A stretch of 64,000 nt of DNA from Calditrichia bacterium (GCA_020635015.1 JACKAP010000012.1:1-64000); one strand, 5' to 3'; counted from the stretch's first letter, positions 43,308-52,536 are shown. The notes: a model not told the origin generated them from the sequence alone. Program-made: numbers and translations.

Positions 43308-44327
43308 ATGAAGTTCGTTACCCGTTTTTCTATCATTTTATTCGTATTGGGATTCCTTTCCAGCGGCATGCTTGCCGGCGAGGAAAAAGAAATGGAAATC
43401 AAGCAGAAGGTAGGCGGAACGGTGCAGTCCTGGGTCAGCTATCAGCAGGGCGATTCCGTCAATAGCGTCGGTTTCGGCTTACGGCGGGTGCGGGTGCGCT
43501 ATTATGCGACCATCAACACCAAGTTCAAAGCATTTGTTCAAGCAGATCTGACCTCCAACTCTCTGGCAGGCAAACTGCTCGATGCGCGTATCGAATATCA
43601 TTTCTCGCCGCAATTCAATATCCGGGCAGGCCGTTTTGTGGGTGCCGGGGTGCGCAGCGGCGGTTTAACTTCCCATACCGCAATCGACATTATCGAACGC
43701 GCGTATTCGGCGATCCGTTGGGGCTCGGGCACCATCGGCGGCGATTACCGCGACTTTGGGGTGCAGGCAGAAGCGAAAGCCGGCGATGCGACTGCCCGGC
43801 TGTTTCTGCACAACGGAAATGGCGGACTCAATGTTCTCAACCGGGCCGGCGGCACCGCCACGACCGAATTCACCTCCAAAGCGGTTACTGCCATGGGTGT
43901 TTTAGCGCCGAAGAGCATCAAAGGTCTGGAAGTGGGCGGCCATTACGGCATGGGCAATGATGACGTCAAGGACTGGAGCTCCTTTTCGGGCTACGCTTAT
44001 TTTGAACCGGGCCCGATCCGCCTGAAAGCGGAAGTGATCGGTCTGACCTCCAAGCCGGAAACCGGCGATGTCACTTCGATGGGCTATTATATTTTCGGCG
44101 GTTATCAGGTGACGCCCAATGTCGAACTGGTCGGTCGTTTCGAAACCTATGATCCCGATACCGATGTGGATGAAAACGCCATCAATTTTATCACCCTTGG
44201 GGTCGTCTTTAAGGAATTCTCCGGAAAAGTCAACCACAAGCTCACCGGCGCGGTGGTGCTGCCCAGCGAGCAAGGCACCAGCGTAGACAACACGACAGCC
44301 TACGCCATGTGGCAGTTGGTATTTTAA
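43308..44327 (+). CDS. Outer-membrane porin, OprO/OprP-like
   Basis: A 339-residue beta-barrel protein. The signal peptide (ILFVLGFLSSGMLAG) is followed by amphipathic strands (GFGLRRVRVRYYATIN, ARIEYHFSPQFNIRAGRFV) and a terminal aromatic residue (AMWQLVF), the usual outer-membrane insertion signal. It resembles phosphate-selective porins and related channels in pattern only. AGGAGG lies 4 nt before the ATG at 43308. It is first gene after the sigma-54 promoter, so it likely admits the solute taken up by the TRAP transporter downstream. Confidence 0.8.
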   Translation: MKFVTRFSIILFVLGFLSSGMLAGEEKEMEIKQKVGGTVQSWVSYQQGDSVNSVGFGLRRVRVRYYATINTKFKAFVQADLTSNSLAGKLLDARIEYHFSPQFNIRAGRFVGAGVRSGGLTSHTAIDIIERAYSAIRWGSGTIGGDYRDFGVQAEAKAGDATARLFLHNGNGGLNVLNRAGGTATTEFTSKAVTAMGVLAPKSIKGLEVGGHYGMGNDDVKDWSSFSGYAYFEPGPIRLKAEVIGLTSKPETGDVTSMGYYIFGGYQVTPNVELVGRFETYDPDTDVDENAINFITLGVVFKEFSGKVNHKLTGAVVLPSEQGTSVDNTTAYAMWQLVF

Positions 44328-44363
44328 GCCGGATCTTAACACCTAACTCATCTTGGAGAAACC

Positions 44364-44834
44364 ATGTTCAGAGCGGATAAAATCCTTGTTCCAACCGATT
44401 TTTCCGAAGAAGGCATCGAGAGCTCGAAAGCGGCGGTGATGCAGGCGATATCCATTGCGGAAGACACCGATACCGAGTTGATCTTCCTGCACGTCATTAC
44501 CGACGACATCGCCAAAAAACCGTTGTTCTTTCTCGATGATGATAAGATCGCCGAATTGAAAAAAGACATGCGGGAGAACGCTCGCTCGGAATTGACCGAA
44601 TTCGCGCAAAAGTATATCGGCCGCCGGAAGATCAATTTCCAGGTCAAAGTGCGTGAAGGGGTCGCTTATAACGAGATCCTGAAGGAAGCCAACGAGTCCG
44701 CCGTCGATCTCATCTCGATCGCGACCCGGGGCCTGAGCGCCCTGCATGACTTTTTCTATGGCAGCACCACCGAAAAGGTGGTGCGGCGGGCAGCCTGCAA
44801 TGTGCTGGTTGTGCGGCGGTTTAACGGCAAGTAA
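44364..44834 (+). CDS. Universal stress protein (UspA family)
   Basis: A 156-residue cytosolic nucleotide-binding protein. It starts DKILVPTDFSEEGIESSKAA and ends with a Usp ATP-loop region (ATRGLSALHDFFYGSTTEKV, then VRRAACNVLVVR). It lies 36 bp after the porin and 48 bp before the TRAP binding protein, within one operon. UspA-like proteins encoded with TRAP transporters (TeaD with TeaABC of Halomonas) regulate transporter activity by ATP binding, so a similar role is plausible here. Confidence 0.9.
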   Translation: MFRADKILVPTDFSEEGIESSKAAVMQAISIAEDTDTELIFLHVITDDIAKKPLFFLDDDKIAELKKDMRENARSELTEFAQKYIGRRKINFQVKVREGVAYNEILKEANESAVDLISIATRGLSALHDFFYGSTTEKVVRRAACNVLVVRRFNGK

Positions 44835-44882
44835 GCCGCAGTTTTTCTCATCCATTCAGCAGTTAACATAGGAGGACTTATT

Positions 44883-45833
44883 GTGTCAAGATTAATGAAA
44901 CTTTTTTTGAGCATTGTGATGATGTCTTTCCTGGCCGCACCGGGCGCTTTTGCTCAGGTGTATAAATTTTCCGGCGGTCCCTCCGGCGGCACTTTCCAAT
45001 ACTACGCCAGCGCGATTTCCACCCTGGCCAAAAAAGCCGACATGCGGGTGCTGGCCAGTTCCTCAGGGGGCGCGATCGAAAATATCCGCCTGGTCAATGC
45101 CAACAAATCGTCTTTCGGGATTACTTACTCCGGGCATGTCTGGGCCGCCCGCAACGGCAAGCTCAAAAATGATGAAGCCAAATATGAAGACGTGCTGGTA
45201 GTGGCTTATCTCTACGGTGCGCCGGCGCAGTTGGTGGTGAAGAAAGCATCCGGAATTACCGAACCGGCCCAGTTGGCCGACAAACGCGTCGGGGTGGGCA
45301 ATGCCGGTTCCGGTGCTGCTGCCAATGCGGAGATATTCTTTACCCAATTGGGAATTTGGGACAAAATGGGGCGGGAGAACCTCGGCTACCGCCAGGCCGC
45401 TGATGCCTTCAAGAACGGCCAATTGGACGCGTTCTGGGTGTTCGTCGGCTATCCCAATGCCTCAATCATCGAAGCGGCGCTGCAGACAGATGTCTCGCTG
45501 CTCGATACCTACGGTGCCGGAGAAAAAGCCGGGATGTTCGAGAAGTATCCGTATTTCAGTAAGGTGACGATTCCGGCCAATACCTATTCCGGGCAGACCG
45601 AACCGGTCAACACCTTCCAGGATGCGGCCTTGTGGGTCGCCAGCAGCCAGGTCAGCGCCGATGCAGTCTACAACCTGCTGAAGAAAGTCTACAGCGAAGA
45701 AGGCCTTACCTACATGGTGGAAGTGCATAAATCGGCCAAGGAGATGAAAATCGAATCCGGTTTGAACGGCGTGGTAACCCCGCTGCATCCCGGCGCAGAA
45801 AAATTCTGGAAAGAACATGGCGTCGTAAAATAG
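44883..45833 (+). CDS. TAXI-family TRAP solute-binding protein
   Basis: A 316-residue periplasmic binding protein. The signal peptide (MMSFLAAPGAFAQ) precedes VYKFSGGPSGGTFQYYASAI, the TAXI hallmark, and ANKSSFGITYSGHVWAARNG. It captures the substrate for the membrane component encoded next. TAXI substrates known so far include glutamate- and 2-oxoglutarate-like acids; the ligand here is not readable. It starts with GTG, with AGGAGG 8 nt upstream. Confidence 0.93.
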   Translation: MSRLMKLFLSIVMMSFLAAPGAFAQVYKFSGGPSGGTFQYYASAISTLAKKADMRVLASSSGGAIENIRLVNANKSSFGITYSGHVWAARNGKLKNDEAKYEDVLVVAYLYGAPAQLVVKKASGITEPAQLADKRVGVGNAGSGAAANAEIFFTQLGIWDKMGRENLGYRQAADAFKNGQLDAFWVFVGYPNASIIEAALQTDVSLLDTYGAGEKAGMFEKYPYFSKVTIPANTYSGQTEPVNTFQDAALWVASSQVSADAVYNLLKKVYSEEGLTYMVEVHKSAKEMKIESGLNGVVTPLHPGAEKFWKEHGVVK

Positions 45834-45906
45834 TCCATGCCATCATTGGTGACACCGGCGGGCACCTCGCTGCTCACCGGTGCCACGTATTAAATCGGAG
45901 GCAACC

Positions 45907-47661
45907 TTGTTTGAAAAATTGAACAAAATTGAACAATATATTTTCAATGGGCTGTCGGTCTTTCTGGTCTTATTCTACTCTATTTCGGCGGTATGGATTC
46001 CGGCGCCGACCCAATATCACCGTGGGGTCTATGTTTTCATCACCTATATCCTGGTTTTCATGCTTTACAAGTCTGAGAATAAATATTTGCGGGTGGTCGA
46101 TTATCTGCTGATGACCCTCTCCGGCATTACCGTGATCTACTGGATACTGAACTTCGAAGCGATAAATTACCGGGCCGGTGCAGAAACGGAACTGGATCAG
46201 TGGATATCGATCATCGGTGTGCTGATCGGTATCGAGATTGCCCGCCGGGCTGTCGGCACCGTCTTTGTGTTGATCGGTGGCGTTATGCTGATTTACGGGG
46301 TCTATGGCCAGTATTTCCCGGATATGGTCGCCCACTTCGGCGACAGTTTTGGAGGCATTTGCACCACCATATTCTTAAAAGAAGACGGCGTCTTCGGGAT
46401 CATGGCCAATGTGCTGGCGACCTACGTGCTGCTGTTTGTGCTCTTCGGGGCGTTTCTGGAGCGTTCCGGGGCGCAGAAGTTTTTCATCGATTTCCCGATC
46501 GCTGCGGTGGGGCACCGCACCGGCGGGCCGGCCAAGGTGGCAGTGATTGCCTCCGGGTTATTCGGTTCCATCTCCGGCAGCGCCATCGCCAACACTGTCT
46601 CGACCGGCGCATTTACCATCCCGCTGATGAAGAAGGTGGGGTTCCGCCCCCATATCGCCGGCGCCATTGAGCCGGCAGCCTCGATCGGGGGGATGTTCAT
46701 GCCTCCGGTGATGGGCGCGGGCGGCTTCATCATGGCGGAATTGACCGGCTTGCCCTACTCCTACATCATGCTGGTGGCAATCTTCCCGGCCCTGATGTAT
46801 TTCTTCAGCGTCTATGTGATGGTGCATTACGAAGCGAAAATGTATAATATCAAGGGCGAGAAACCCGAGCAGCCCGCCTGGCAGATCTTCAAGAAAGAAT
46901 GGTATTATATTGCCCCGCTGGTGCTGATCACCGTACTGATGCTGATGGGATATTCCGCCGGGTTTGCCGCGGTGATGGGGATTGTGAGCAGCATCGCGGT
47001 CAGCTATCTCAGCAAAGATACCCGCATGACCCCCACCCGCTTCGTGGAAGCGGCCCGGATGGGCACCGAGAGCAGTCTCAAGATCGGCGCCACCGTGGGG
47101 ATTATCGGGATCATCATCTCCATGCTGACCTTCAGCGGACTGATCCTGACGTTCGCCGATATCGTGATCGAGCTGGCCAATGGTAATCTGGTGTTGACCA
47201 TCATTTTCATCGCCCTGGCTTCGTTGATATTGGGCATGGGGGTGCCGGTGACGGCAGCTTACCTGATCACCGCAGTGGTGGCGGTACCGGCCCTGACCCA
47301 CCTGGGGGTCAATGAACTGGCTGCACACATGATCGTCTACTGGCTGTCGCAAGATTCCAATATCTCTCCGCCGGTGTGCATCGCCGCCTTTGCCGGCGCG
47401 ACCATTGCCAATGCCAACATGTGGCGAACCGCCTTTGCCGCTTTTAAGTTCGGCAAATTCCTCTACCTGGCGCCCTTCCTGTTCGGCTACGTGCCGGGCT
47501 TTACCCTTCAGGGCGATTTCTGGGATATTGCCAAAACGTTCGTGATGATTGCGATCGGCACTTATCTCTATGCCTATATCTTCAGCTTCGCCTGGCTGCA
47601 CAATCTAAAAAAATGGCTGGGATTTGTGAAGGAAGAATCGTCGGTGACGGAATCGGATTGA
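45907..47661 (+). CDS. TRAP transporter fused 4TM/12TM permease
   Basis: A 584-residue membrane protein combining the small (DctQ-like, N-terminal about 130 residues) and large (DctM-like) subunits, the form that normally accompanies TAXI binding proteins. Typical segments are SGLFGSISGSAIANTVSTGA and GGMFMPPVMGAGGFIMAELT, then LILGMGVPVTAAYLITA. Transport is driven by a sodium or proton gradient. A TTG start at 45907 is chosen because GGAGG lies 6 nt upstream; an upstream GTG at 45880 has no such site. It is last gene of the sigma-54 operon. Confidence 0.93.
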   Translation: MFEKLNKIEQYIFNGLSVFLVLFYSISAVWIPAPTQYHRGVYVFITYILVFMLYKSENKYLRVVDYLLMTLSGITVIYWILNFEAINYRAGAETELDQWISIIGVLIGIEIARRAVGTVFVLIGGVMLIYGVYGQYFPDMVAHFGDSFGGICTTIFLKEDGVFGIMANVLATYVLLFVLFGAFLERSGAQKFFIDFPIAAVGHRTGGPAKVAVIASGLFGSISGSAIANTVSTGAFTIPLMKKVGFRPHIAGAIEPAASIGGMFMPPVMGAGGFIMAELTGLPYSYIMLVAIFPALMYFFSVYVMVHYEAKMYNIKGEKPEQPAWQIFKKEWYYIAPLVLITVLMLMGYSAGFAAVMGIVSSIAVSYLSKDTRMTPTRFVEAARMGTESSLKIGATVGIIGIIISMLTFSGLILTFADIVIELANGNLVLTIIFIALASLILGMGVPVTAAYLITAVVAVPALTHLGVNELAAHMIVYWLSQDSNISPPVCIAAFAGATIANANMWRTAFAAFKFGKFLYLAPFLFGYVPGFTLQGDFWDIAKTFVMIAIGTYLYAYIFSFAWLHNLKKWLGFVKEESSVTESD

Positions 47662-47674
47662 TTTTCAATTACTT

Positions 47675-47709
47675 CCAAAGCTCCGGGTGCCGGACACTCG
47701 GGGCTTTGG
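47675..47709 (+). terminator. Hairpin ending the TRAP operon
   Basis: CCAAAGCTCCGGGTG pairs with CACTCGGGGCTTTGG, a 15-bp stem including two G-T wobbles around a 5-nt loop, 13 bp after the permease stop. There is no clear T-tract, so termination efficiency is uncertain. Confidence 0.55.
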
Positions 47710-47805
47710 GAATGTTTACGGCAGGTGGTTTTTTGCCGCGGAACCGCTGATATCCTGGCGCGGCCTTCGGCCGCAACCAAATGGTAAATACTTAATGCTC
47801 AATGG

Positions 47806-48105
47806 CTATTTATTGAGCTTTTTCATCTGCTCCTCAAATTTCTTGCGATTCTTTTCCAGCTCCCGTCCGATCGAATCCAGTTCCGCCTGCTGTTTTTCCA
47901 GGTTGTCCATCGTGCTGTCGGAAATGATCTCGAACTCGGGAGGATTGTCGATGCGGTCCTGCAACTGCTGCCGGGAGAGTTCATCGATCATGTTTTTCTG
48001 CTTTTCGATATTCTCCTGCTTCTCGAATGCAAAATATACCCGCGCCGCAAATAATAGCACAATGCCGATCAGCGCGACCAGCCTCCAGCCTTTTAGTAGC
48101 TTCAT
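47806..48105 (-). CDS. Small membrane-anchored coiled-coil protein
   Basis: A 99-residue protein with one N-terminal membrane helix (LVALIGIVLLFAARVYFAF) followed by a charged coiled coil (QKNMIDELSRQQLQDRI, then MDNLEKQQAELDSIGREL). It resembles cell-division or envelope spacer proteins only in shape; no family assigned. GGAGG lies 9 nt before the ATG. It is convergent with the TRAP operon. Confidence 0.65.
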   Translation of the reverse strand: MKLLKGWRLVALIGIVLLFAARVYFAFEKQENIEKQKNMIDELSRQQLQDRIDNPPEFEIISDSTMDNLEKQQAELDSIGRELEKNRKKFEEQMKKLNK

Positions 48106-48128
48106 GCCGTGTTACCTCCGTTTTTGGT

Positions 48129-48171
48129 AGTTGTCAGTGATCAGTTGTCAGTGATCAGTTGTCAGTGATCA
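48129..48171. repeat. Tandem GTTGTCAGTGATCA repeat
   Basis: Three head-to-tail copies of a 14-bp unit carrying the self-complementary core TGATCA, the same words as in the palindrome region near 18241. It lies in the gap between the coiled-coil gene and the next hypothetical gene. Confidence 0.8.
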
Positions 48172-48304
48172 GGGATGATAGGTATAAACGTTTGAAAGTG
48201 CAAGGGAAAATACGTTGGAGTAATCGATATCATCGGATATAATTCAATGTCTTTGAGACATATAGCTGATACGGATGCTTTTGCACTAAACCGGGAGATC
48301 AATA

Positions 48305-49219
48305 TTGTCGCCGCTTCAAGCACATCTCCAACGCGCCCGCCGCTACCGGAAGGATAACGCCTGGCAAAGCGCCTGGCCTTTGGCCGAGATTCCAGCCGTG
48401 ATCGATGCACTGGCCGCCGGTCAACGCGCGATCGTCTCCCTGGCGCTGGCGGTTGACCACAACGGGGAACTGTCGGAAGATTTTCCGTTTTCCGCTGCTC
48501 CTCCGGCCCCGGAAATCAAGGGTGGTTCAGTTACCATACCGGTCGAGGGATTTTCCGGGCACAAATGGTATCGATCTTTTAGCGAGCAGATAGTTCGGAA
48601 TCTGGGGGAAAGCTGGACGGACTTCGTGCAGCGCTCCCGGAAAGCGGCGGCTCTGTTGCCGCAGCAGCTTCTCGCGGATTTGAAAACCGATGAGGAGATC
48701 GCCATTCCCGCAACAAGCGCGATTCTGTGCCGGCTCACCTGGCACAGCGAGGCGGAATGGAAACAGCAGTTTGGCCGAAATCGGGTCTATCTTCATGAAG
48801 GCGAAACCGGCCAGCCGGAGATGGGCGAGGATAAACGGGGTATTCGTTATGTTTTTCAATACCCGGACCAACAACGCCGGAGCGGGCGGACTGCCGCTGG
48901 AGCGGAATTTCGCATCGACGGGTATAACGTCCCGGAGGGCAAGAACGGGCGGCGGCTGTTCGACCTGGCAGAGGAAATCAGCGCACGCTTTCCGGATATC
49001 TCGCGAGAAGTATGTGCTTTTCTGAAAACAGAATGGGAAAAGGTACTGGCACACGAGGAAATCGATCCGGCCATTATCCAGTTTGATCTCACTTTTGACG
49101 CGAACTGGGAGCGGATCGAGGTGGTCGCCGTGTTAGACGACAACCACCCGGAAAATGAGCCGCTCTACGAATACTGGCGGGTGCTGCTACAGGATCTGTT
49201 GCCGGTTAAGTACCTGTGA
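48305..49219 (+). CDS. Hypothetical protein
   Basis: A 304-residue soluble protein with no recognised family, signal peptide or membrane helix. It is rich in charged residues and Trp (WESEAEW-like segments such as LTWHSEAEWKQQF and YEYWRVLLQDLLP). It starts with TTG, GGGAG about 9 nt upstream. Codon use matches neighbouring genes. It is followed by a long terminator hairpin shared with the convergent Ycf48 gene. Confidence 0.6.
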   Translation: MSPLQAHLQRARRYRKDNAWQSAWPLAEIPAVIDALAAGQRAIVSLALAVDHNGELSEDFPFSAAPPAPEIKGGSVTIPVEGFSGHKWYRSFSEQIVRNLGESWTDFVQRSRKAAALLPQQLLADLKTDEEIAIPATSAILCRLTWHSEAEWKQQFGRNRVYLHEGETGQPEMGEDKRGIRYVFQYPDQQRRSGRTAAGAEFRIDGYNVPEGKNGRRLFDLAEEISARFPDISREVCAFLKTEWEKVLAHEEIDPAIIQFDLTFDANWERIEVVAVLDDNHPENEPLYEYWRVLLQDLLPVKYL

Positions 49220-49237
49220 ATTAAGTTAGCCAACAAA

Positions 49238-49290
49238 GCCCTCCGTTACCCGGGCGGAAAGCCTCACCTTCCGCCCGGGTAACGGAGGGC
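49238..49290 (-). terminator. Long bidirectional terminator hairpin, loop type GGTGAGGCT
   Basis: A perfect 22-bp stem (GCCCTCCGTTACCCGGGCGG with AA, and its inverse) with a 9-nt loop, placed between convergent genes 8 bp after the stop of the minus-strand Ycf48 gene. Read on the minus strand it ends TTTG. The loop GGTGAGGCT is nearly the same as that of the hairpin at 59389-59437 (GGTGAGACT), whereas the stem sequence is different. Confidence 0.8.
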
Positions 49291-49297
49291 TGAAGGC

Positions 49298-51391
49298 CTA
49301 ACGGAGGAGGACCATCTTTCGGGATTGGGCATCCCCATTCACCTGCAGCCGATAAATGTACACCCCGCTGGGCAGGCCACTGGCATCCCAGCGTAGCGCA
49401 TGGCTTCCCGCCGGAAGCTGCCCGTCGACCAGCGTAGCAACCTTCCTCCCCAGCATATCATAGATCGTCAAAACAGCCCGGGCGGCAGCCGGCAGGGTGA
49501 AGCGAATCGTGGTCGCCGGGTTGAAGGGATTGGGGTAGTTCTGTTCCAGCGCAAAATTCATCGGCCGGCTGCTCAGGGGCAGATCGGTGATGCCCACCAC
49601 CCCGCCGGAGTTGGTGCGCAAGATGCTGCCGTAATCGCCCACCATGGTGCCGGTCGTCGCATCGCTGAAGTAAACGCTGCGCAGGATCTGCGAAGTGCGG
49701 CTGACCTGCTTGCTCCAGGTAACGCCGCCGTCGCTGGTGCGCAGGGCAGTGCCCAGGCGTCCCACCGCGCTGCCGTTATCGGCATCGCTGAAATAGATGC
49801 CGTAGAGGTCGCTGGTAGTGCCGCTGCTCTGGCCGGTCCAGGTAGCGCCGCCGTCGCTGGTATGGCGGATAGTGCCGTTGTTACCCGCCGCCCATCCGGT
49901 GTTGGCGTCGATGAAGCAGACCGAATTAAGGCCAAAAGTGGTGCCGCTGCTCTGTACCGTCCAGTTGGCCCCGCCGTCGGTGGTGCGCAGGATGGAACTC
50001 GATCCCACGATGGTGCCGGTGCTGTTATCGCTGAACCACACCCCGTTGAGGGTCTGGATGGTGCCGCTGGTTTGTGCAGTCCAGGCGGCGCCGCCGTTGG
50101 TGCTGCGCAGAATGACACCCCCATTCCCCACCGCCGTGCCGTGGGCGCCGCTGCTGAAGCAGACGTCGTTGAGATTCTGAATAGTGCCGCTGGCCTGGAA
50201 GGCCCAACTGACGCCGCCGTCGGTGCTGCGGTACATCACCCCGCTTTGCCCGACCGCAACGCCGGTATTGGCATCACCAAAAGAAACCGCCCGGGCGGAC
50301 ATATTGCTGGTCTGGGCCGTCCAGCTGGCGCCTCCATTGGCGGTGCGCAGGATGCGTCCGCCATTGCCGACCACGATGCCGGTGCTGGCATCGATAAAGA
50401 AGACATCGTTGAACCAGTCGTATGGACCGGCAGATTGCTCGCTCCAGGTGATGCCGCCGTCGCTGGTGCGGGCGATGGTGCCCAGGGAGCCGACCGCATA
50501 TCCGTTATTGCCGGCGAAGGAGATGCCGTCGAGGGTCCAGGCCTGCCCGCTGCTGGTGGACTGGGGCGCCCAGGTAGCGCCGCCGTTGGTGGTACGCAGG
50601 ATGTTGTTGCCGATCAGGTCCAGCCCGGTCACGATTCCGTGATTGGCATCGGTGAAATACACATCGTTCAGCATCCCGATGGTGCCGCTGTTTTGCGGCG
50701 TCCAGCTGGCGCCGCCGTTGGTGGTATGCAGGATGGTGCCGCTCCAGCCCACCGCGGTGCCGGTATTGGCATCCAGGAAGTGCACTCCGTTCAGCCCCTG
50801 GATGGTACCGCTGGCCTGGCTCGACCAATTGGCGCCGCCGTCAGTGGTGCGAATAATGGTGCCGTTAAACCCCACTGCAGTACCGTTGTTGGCGTCGGTA
50901 AAATGCACCGCATTGAGATAATTCACGGTACCGCTGGTCTGCGCTGCCCAGCTGGCCCCGCCGTCAGTGGTACGCCAGACCCCGCCGTTGCTGCCGACCA
51001 CCGTGCCGGTATTGGCGGAGGTAAATGACACCCCGGTCAAAATCGCGAAACCATTGATCGAGCGGTCAACCCAACTGGCGCCGCCATTGGTGGTGCGCAG
51101 CACCCTGCCCAGATCGCCCACCGCCACACCGGTGTTGGCGTCAGTAAATGATACCGCCCGCAGCCAGTCTGACGTCTGGGTAGGTTGCTGGACCCAGGAA
51201 GCGCCGCCGTTGGTGGTGCGCAGAATGGTGCCGAAAGCCCCCACCGCCGTGGCAGTGTTGGCATCGATCACCGCCACAGAAAAAAGATCGCTCCCCTGGG
51301 GATGGGGATTCTGCCATTCCCAGCCGGAAAGCTGAGCGCTGGCGGCAACGCTGATCATCAACCACAGAAATATATATTGAATAGACTTCAT
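49298..51391 (-). CDS. Ycf48/BNR-repeat surface protein with C-terminal sorting domain
   Basis: A 697-residue exported protein: signal peptide (IFLWLMISVAASAQ), then about 14 Ycf48-like repeats of 42-45 residues (VHFTDANNGTAVG, then GTIIRTTDGGANW), then a complete sorting domain (FALEQNYPNPFNPATTIRF to SRKMVLLR). It is a close architectural cousin of the 28684-31824 protein but with the sorting domain in its normal C-terminal place. The Ycf48 fold is named after a photosystem assembly factor; in such surface proteins its role is unknown. A strong terminator follows. Confidence 0.87.
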   Translation of the reverse strand: MKSIQYIFLWLMISVAASAQLSGWEWQNPHPQGSDLFSVAVIDANTATAVGAFGTILRTTNGGASWVQQPTQTSDWLRAVSFTDANTGVAVGDLGRVLRTTNGGASWVDRSINGFAILTGVSFTSANTGTVVGSNGGVWRTTDGGASWAAQTSGTVNYLNAVHFTDANNGTAVGFNGTIIRTTDGGANWSSQASGTIQGLNGVHFLDANTGTAVGWSGTILHTTNGGASWTPQNSGTIGMLNDVYFTDANHGIVTGLDLIGNNILRTTNGGATWAPQSTSSGQAWTLDGISFAGNNGYAVGSLGTIARTSDGGITWSEQSAGPYDWFNDVFFIDASTGIVVGNGGRILRTANGGASWTAQTSNMSARAVSFGDANTGVAVGQSGVMYRSTDGGVSWAFQASGTIQNLNDVCFSSGAHGTAVGNGGVILRSTNGGAAWTAQTSGTIQTLNGVWFSDNSTGTIVGSSSILRTTDGGANWTVQSSGTTFGLNSVCFIDANTGWAAGNNGTIRHTSDGGATWTGQSSGTTSDLYGIYFSDADNGSAVGRLGTALRTSDGGVTWSKQVSRTSQILRSVYFSDATTGTMVGDYGSILRTNSGGVVGITDLPLSSRPMNFALEQNYPNPFNPATTIRFTLPAAARAVLTIYDMLGRKVATLVDGQLPAGSHALRWDASGLPSGVYIYRLQVNGDAQSRKMVLLR

Positions 51392-51678
51392 TTATCGACT
51401 CCTTATATTAAGATGTAGTGGCACTTCGGGCGGCATTCGAGGCAGTCCGGCCATGGCTGCACAGCCCGGGTTAACTTGGCGGCAATGATCTAAAGGAGTG
51501 AGTGTGTTGAGGAATACGGCGATTCCGTCTACGGATCCGGAATCTGAAGGTGGTGCTACGAACGCTCCTGTTCGCCGGTTCGCGTCGTCACGACTCTACT
51601 CAAGCGCGACATTCTCCTGTTCATAGGTGTAGCGAAAGTTATTTCCGAACGGGGAATTTGTCAAGCGGTGTTTTGGGT

Positions 51679-51776
51679 GTTGTTGTTGGTTGTTGGTTGT
51701 TGGTTGTTGGTTGTTGGAAAAAGCGATATCAGGTGAACATAAAAAAAACCAAGAACCAAGAACCAATGACCAAAAA
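51679..51776. repeat. Inverted-repeat element (GTTGG family)
   Basis: The left arm has five TTGGTTG-type units (51679-51717); the right arm AACCAAGAACCAAGAACCAA (51747 on) is its inverse, separated by about 30 bp. An open frame through this element is not a gene extension. The rest of the 420-bp gap between 51392 and 51813 shows no other feature. Confidence 0.75.
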
Positions 51777-51813
51777 CGCATTTGCATTCGTAAACCAAAG
51801 GGAAACCGTTTCT

Positions 51814-52371
51814 ATGAAGCAAAAACAATTGCTATCCCGCCCCACCCTGATCCTGGTTATGGGCGTGGCCGGCAGCGGGAAGACCAATGTGGCGCGCAGC
51901 ATACTTGAGCGGGTGAATGCGGTCTACCTGGATAACAACTTTATAGCGGATGCGTTCTTTCCGCACACCCGCAGCGATGCAGAATATCTGAAAATACGTC
52001 GGAACCTGTATGATGCACTCTACCGCATCACCGAGGAGAATCTCAAGCTCGGTAATTCGGTACTGCTGGATGTGCCGCATGTTGCCCAGGTTCAGGACCG
52101 GAAATGGCAGGATTTTTTGAAAGACCTGCTGGCGCGCTGTGCTGCCCGGCTGGCGGTGATCCGCTGCTTTTGCAGCGAGGAGGAATTGCGCCGGCGCCTG
52201 AAACAGCGCGGGGCGCCGCGTGACCAATGGAAATTGGACCATTGGGAGGAATTCCTCACCCGCCAACCGCTCCAGGTAGAAATCCCTTTCGAGCATATCG
52301 AGCTCAACACCGAGGCGGAACCGGGCTACAATCTCAACCGCGCCCTGGCCTATCTAACCCGGGAGGGATGA
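51814..52371 (+). CDS. P-loop NTPase/kinase-like protein
   Basis: A 185-residue nucleoside-phosphate-kinase-fold protein. Walker A is MGVAGSGKTNVA (16-27); a lid-like Arg-rich region follows late (CFCSEEELRRRLKQRGAPRD). It resembles AAA_33/gluconokinase-type small kinases that phosphorylate a metabolite or polynucleotide end; the substrate is unknown. The start at 51814 is chosen because all upstream codons lie in repeat DNA, though the ribosome site is weak. Confidence 0.75.
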   Translation: MKQKQLLSRPTLILVMGVAGSGKTNVARSILERVNAVYLDNNFIADAFFPHTRSDAEYLKIRRNLYDALYRITEENLKLGNSVLLDVPHVAQVQDRKWQDFLKDLLARCAARLAVIRCFCSEEELRRRLKQRGAPRDQWKLDHWEEFLTRQPLQVEIPFEHIELNTEAEPGYNLNRALAYLTREG

Positions 52372-52418
52372 TTCAGGGCTTGAATTTCCGGAAATAATTC
52401 CTCAAATTGATTTTTGTG

Positions 52419-52536
52419 AATGGGTGAATGGGATGATGGGTTGGATATGGGATGGGATTGGGGTGTATGGGGAAAAATAAACGTTACTGGTAAGCCTTAC
52501 CAACCCATTCACCCATTCACCCATCAACCCATACAC
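52419..52536. repeat. Inverted-repeat element (TGGGTGAA family)
   Basis: TGGGTGAATGGGATGATGGG and similar words on the left face CAACCCATTCACCCATTCAC with CCATCAACCCATACAC on the right, around a 40-bp centre. The right arm ends about 30 bp before the radical SAM start codon. Confidence 0.75.

Noticed and set aside
46558..47601. 347-codon minus-strand frame opposite the TRAP permease
   Set aside because: His/Gln/Gly-rich antisense artefact; the plus strand encodes a recognisable TRAP permease in an operon.
49400..51028. 542-codon plus-strand frame opposite the Ycf48-repeat gene
   Set aside because: It is periodic only because the antisense gene is periodic; the minus-strand product has a signal peptide, Ycf48 repeats and a sorting domain.
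51550..51813. N-terminal extension of the P-loop protein
   Set aside because: The codons lie in GTTGG/AACCAA repeat DNA and give a Val-Gly-Cys-Trp run unlike any domain; the Walker A region follows soon after the later start.
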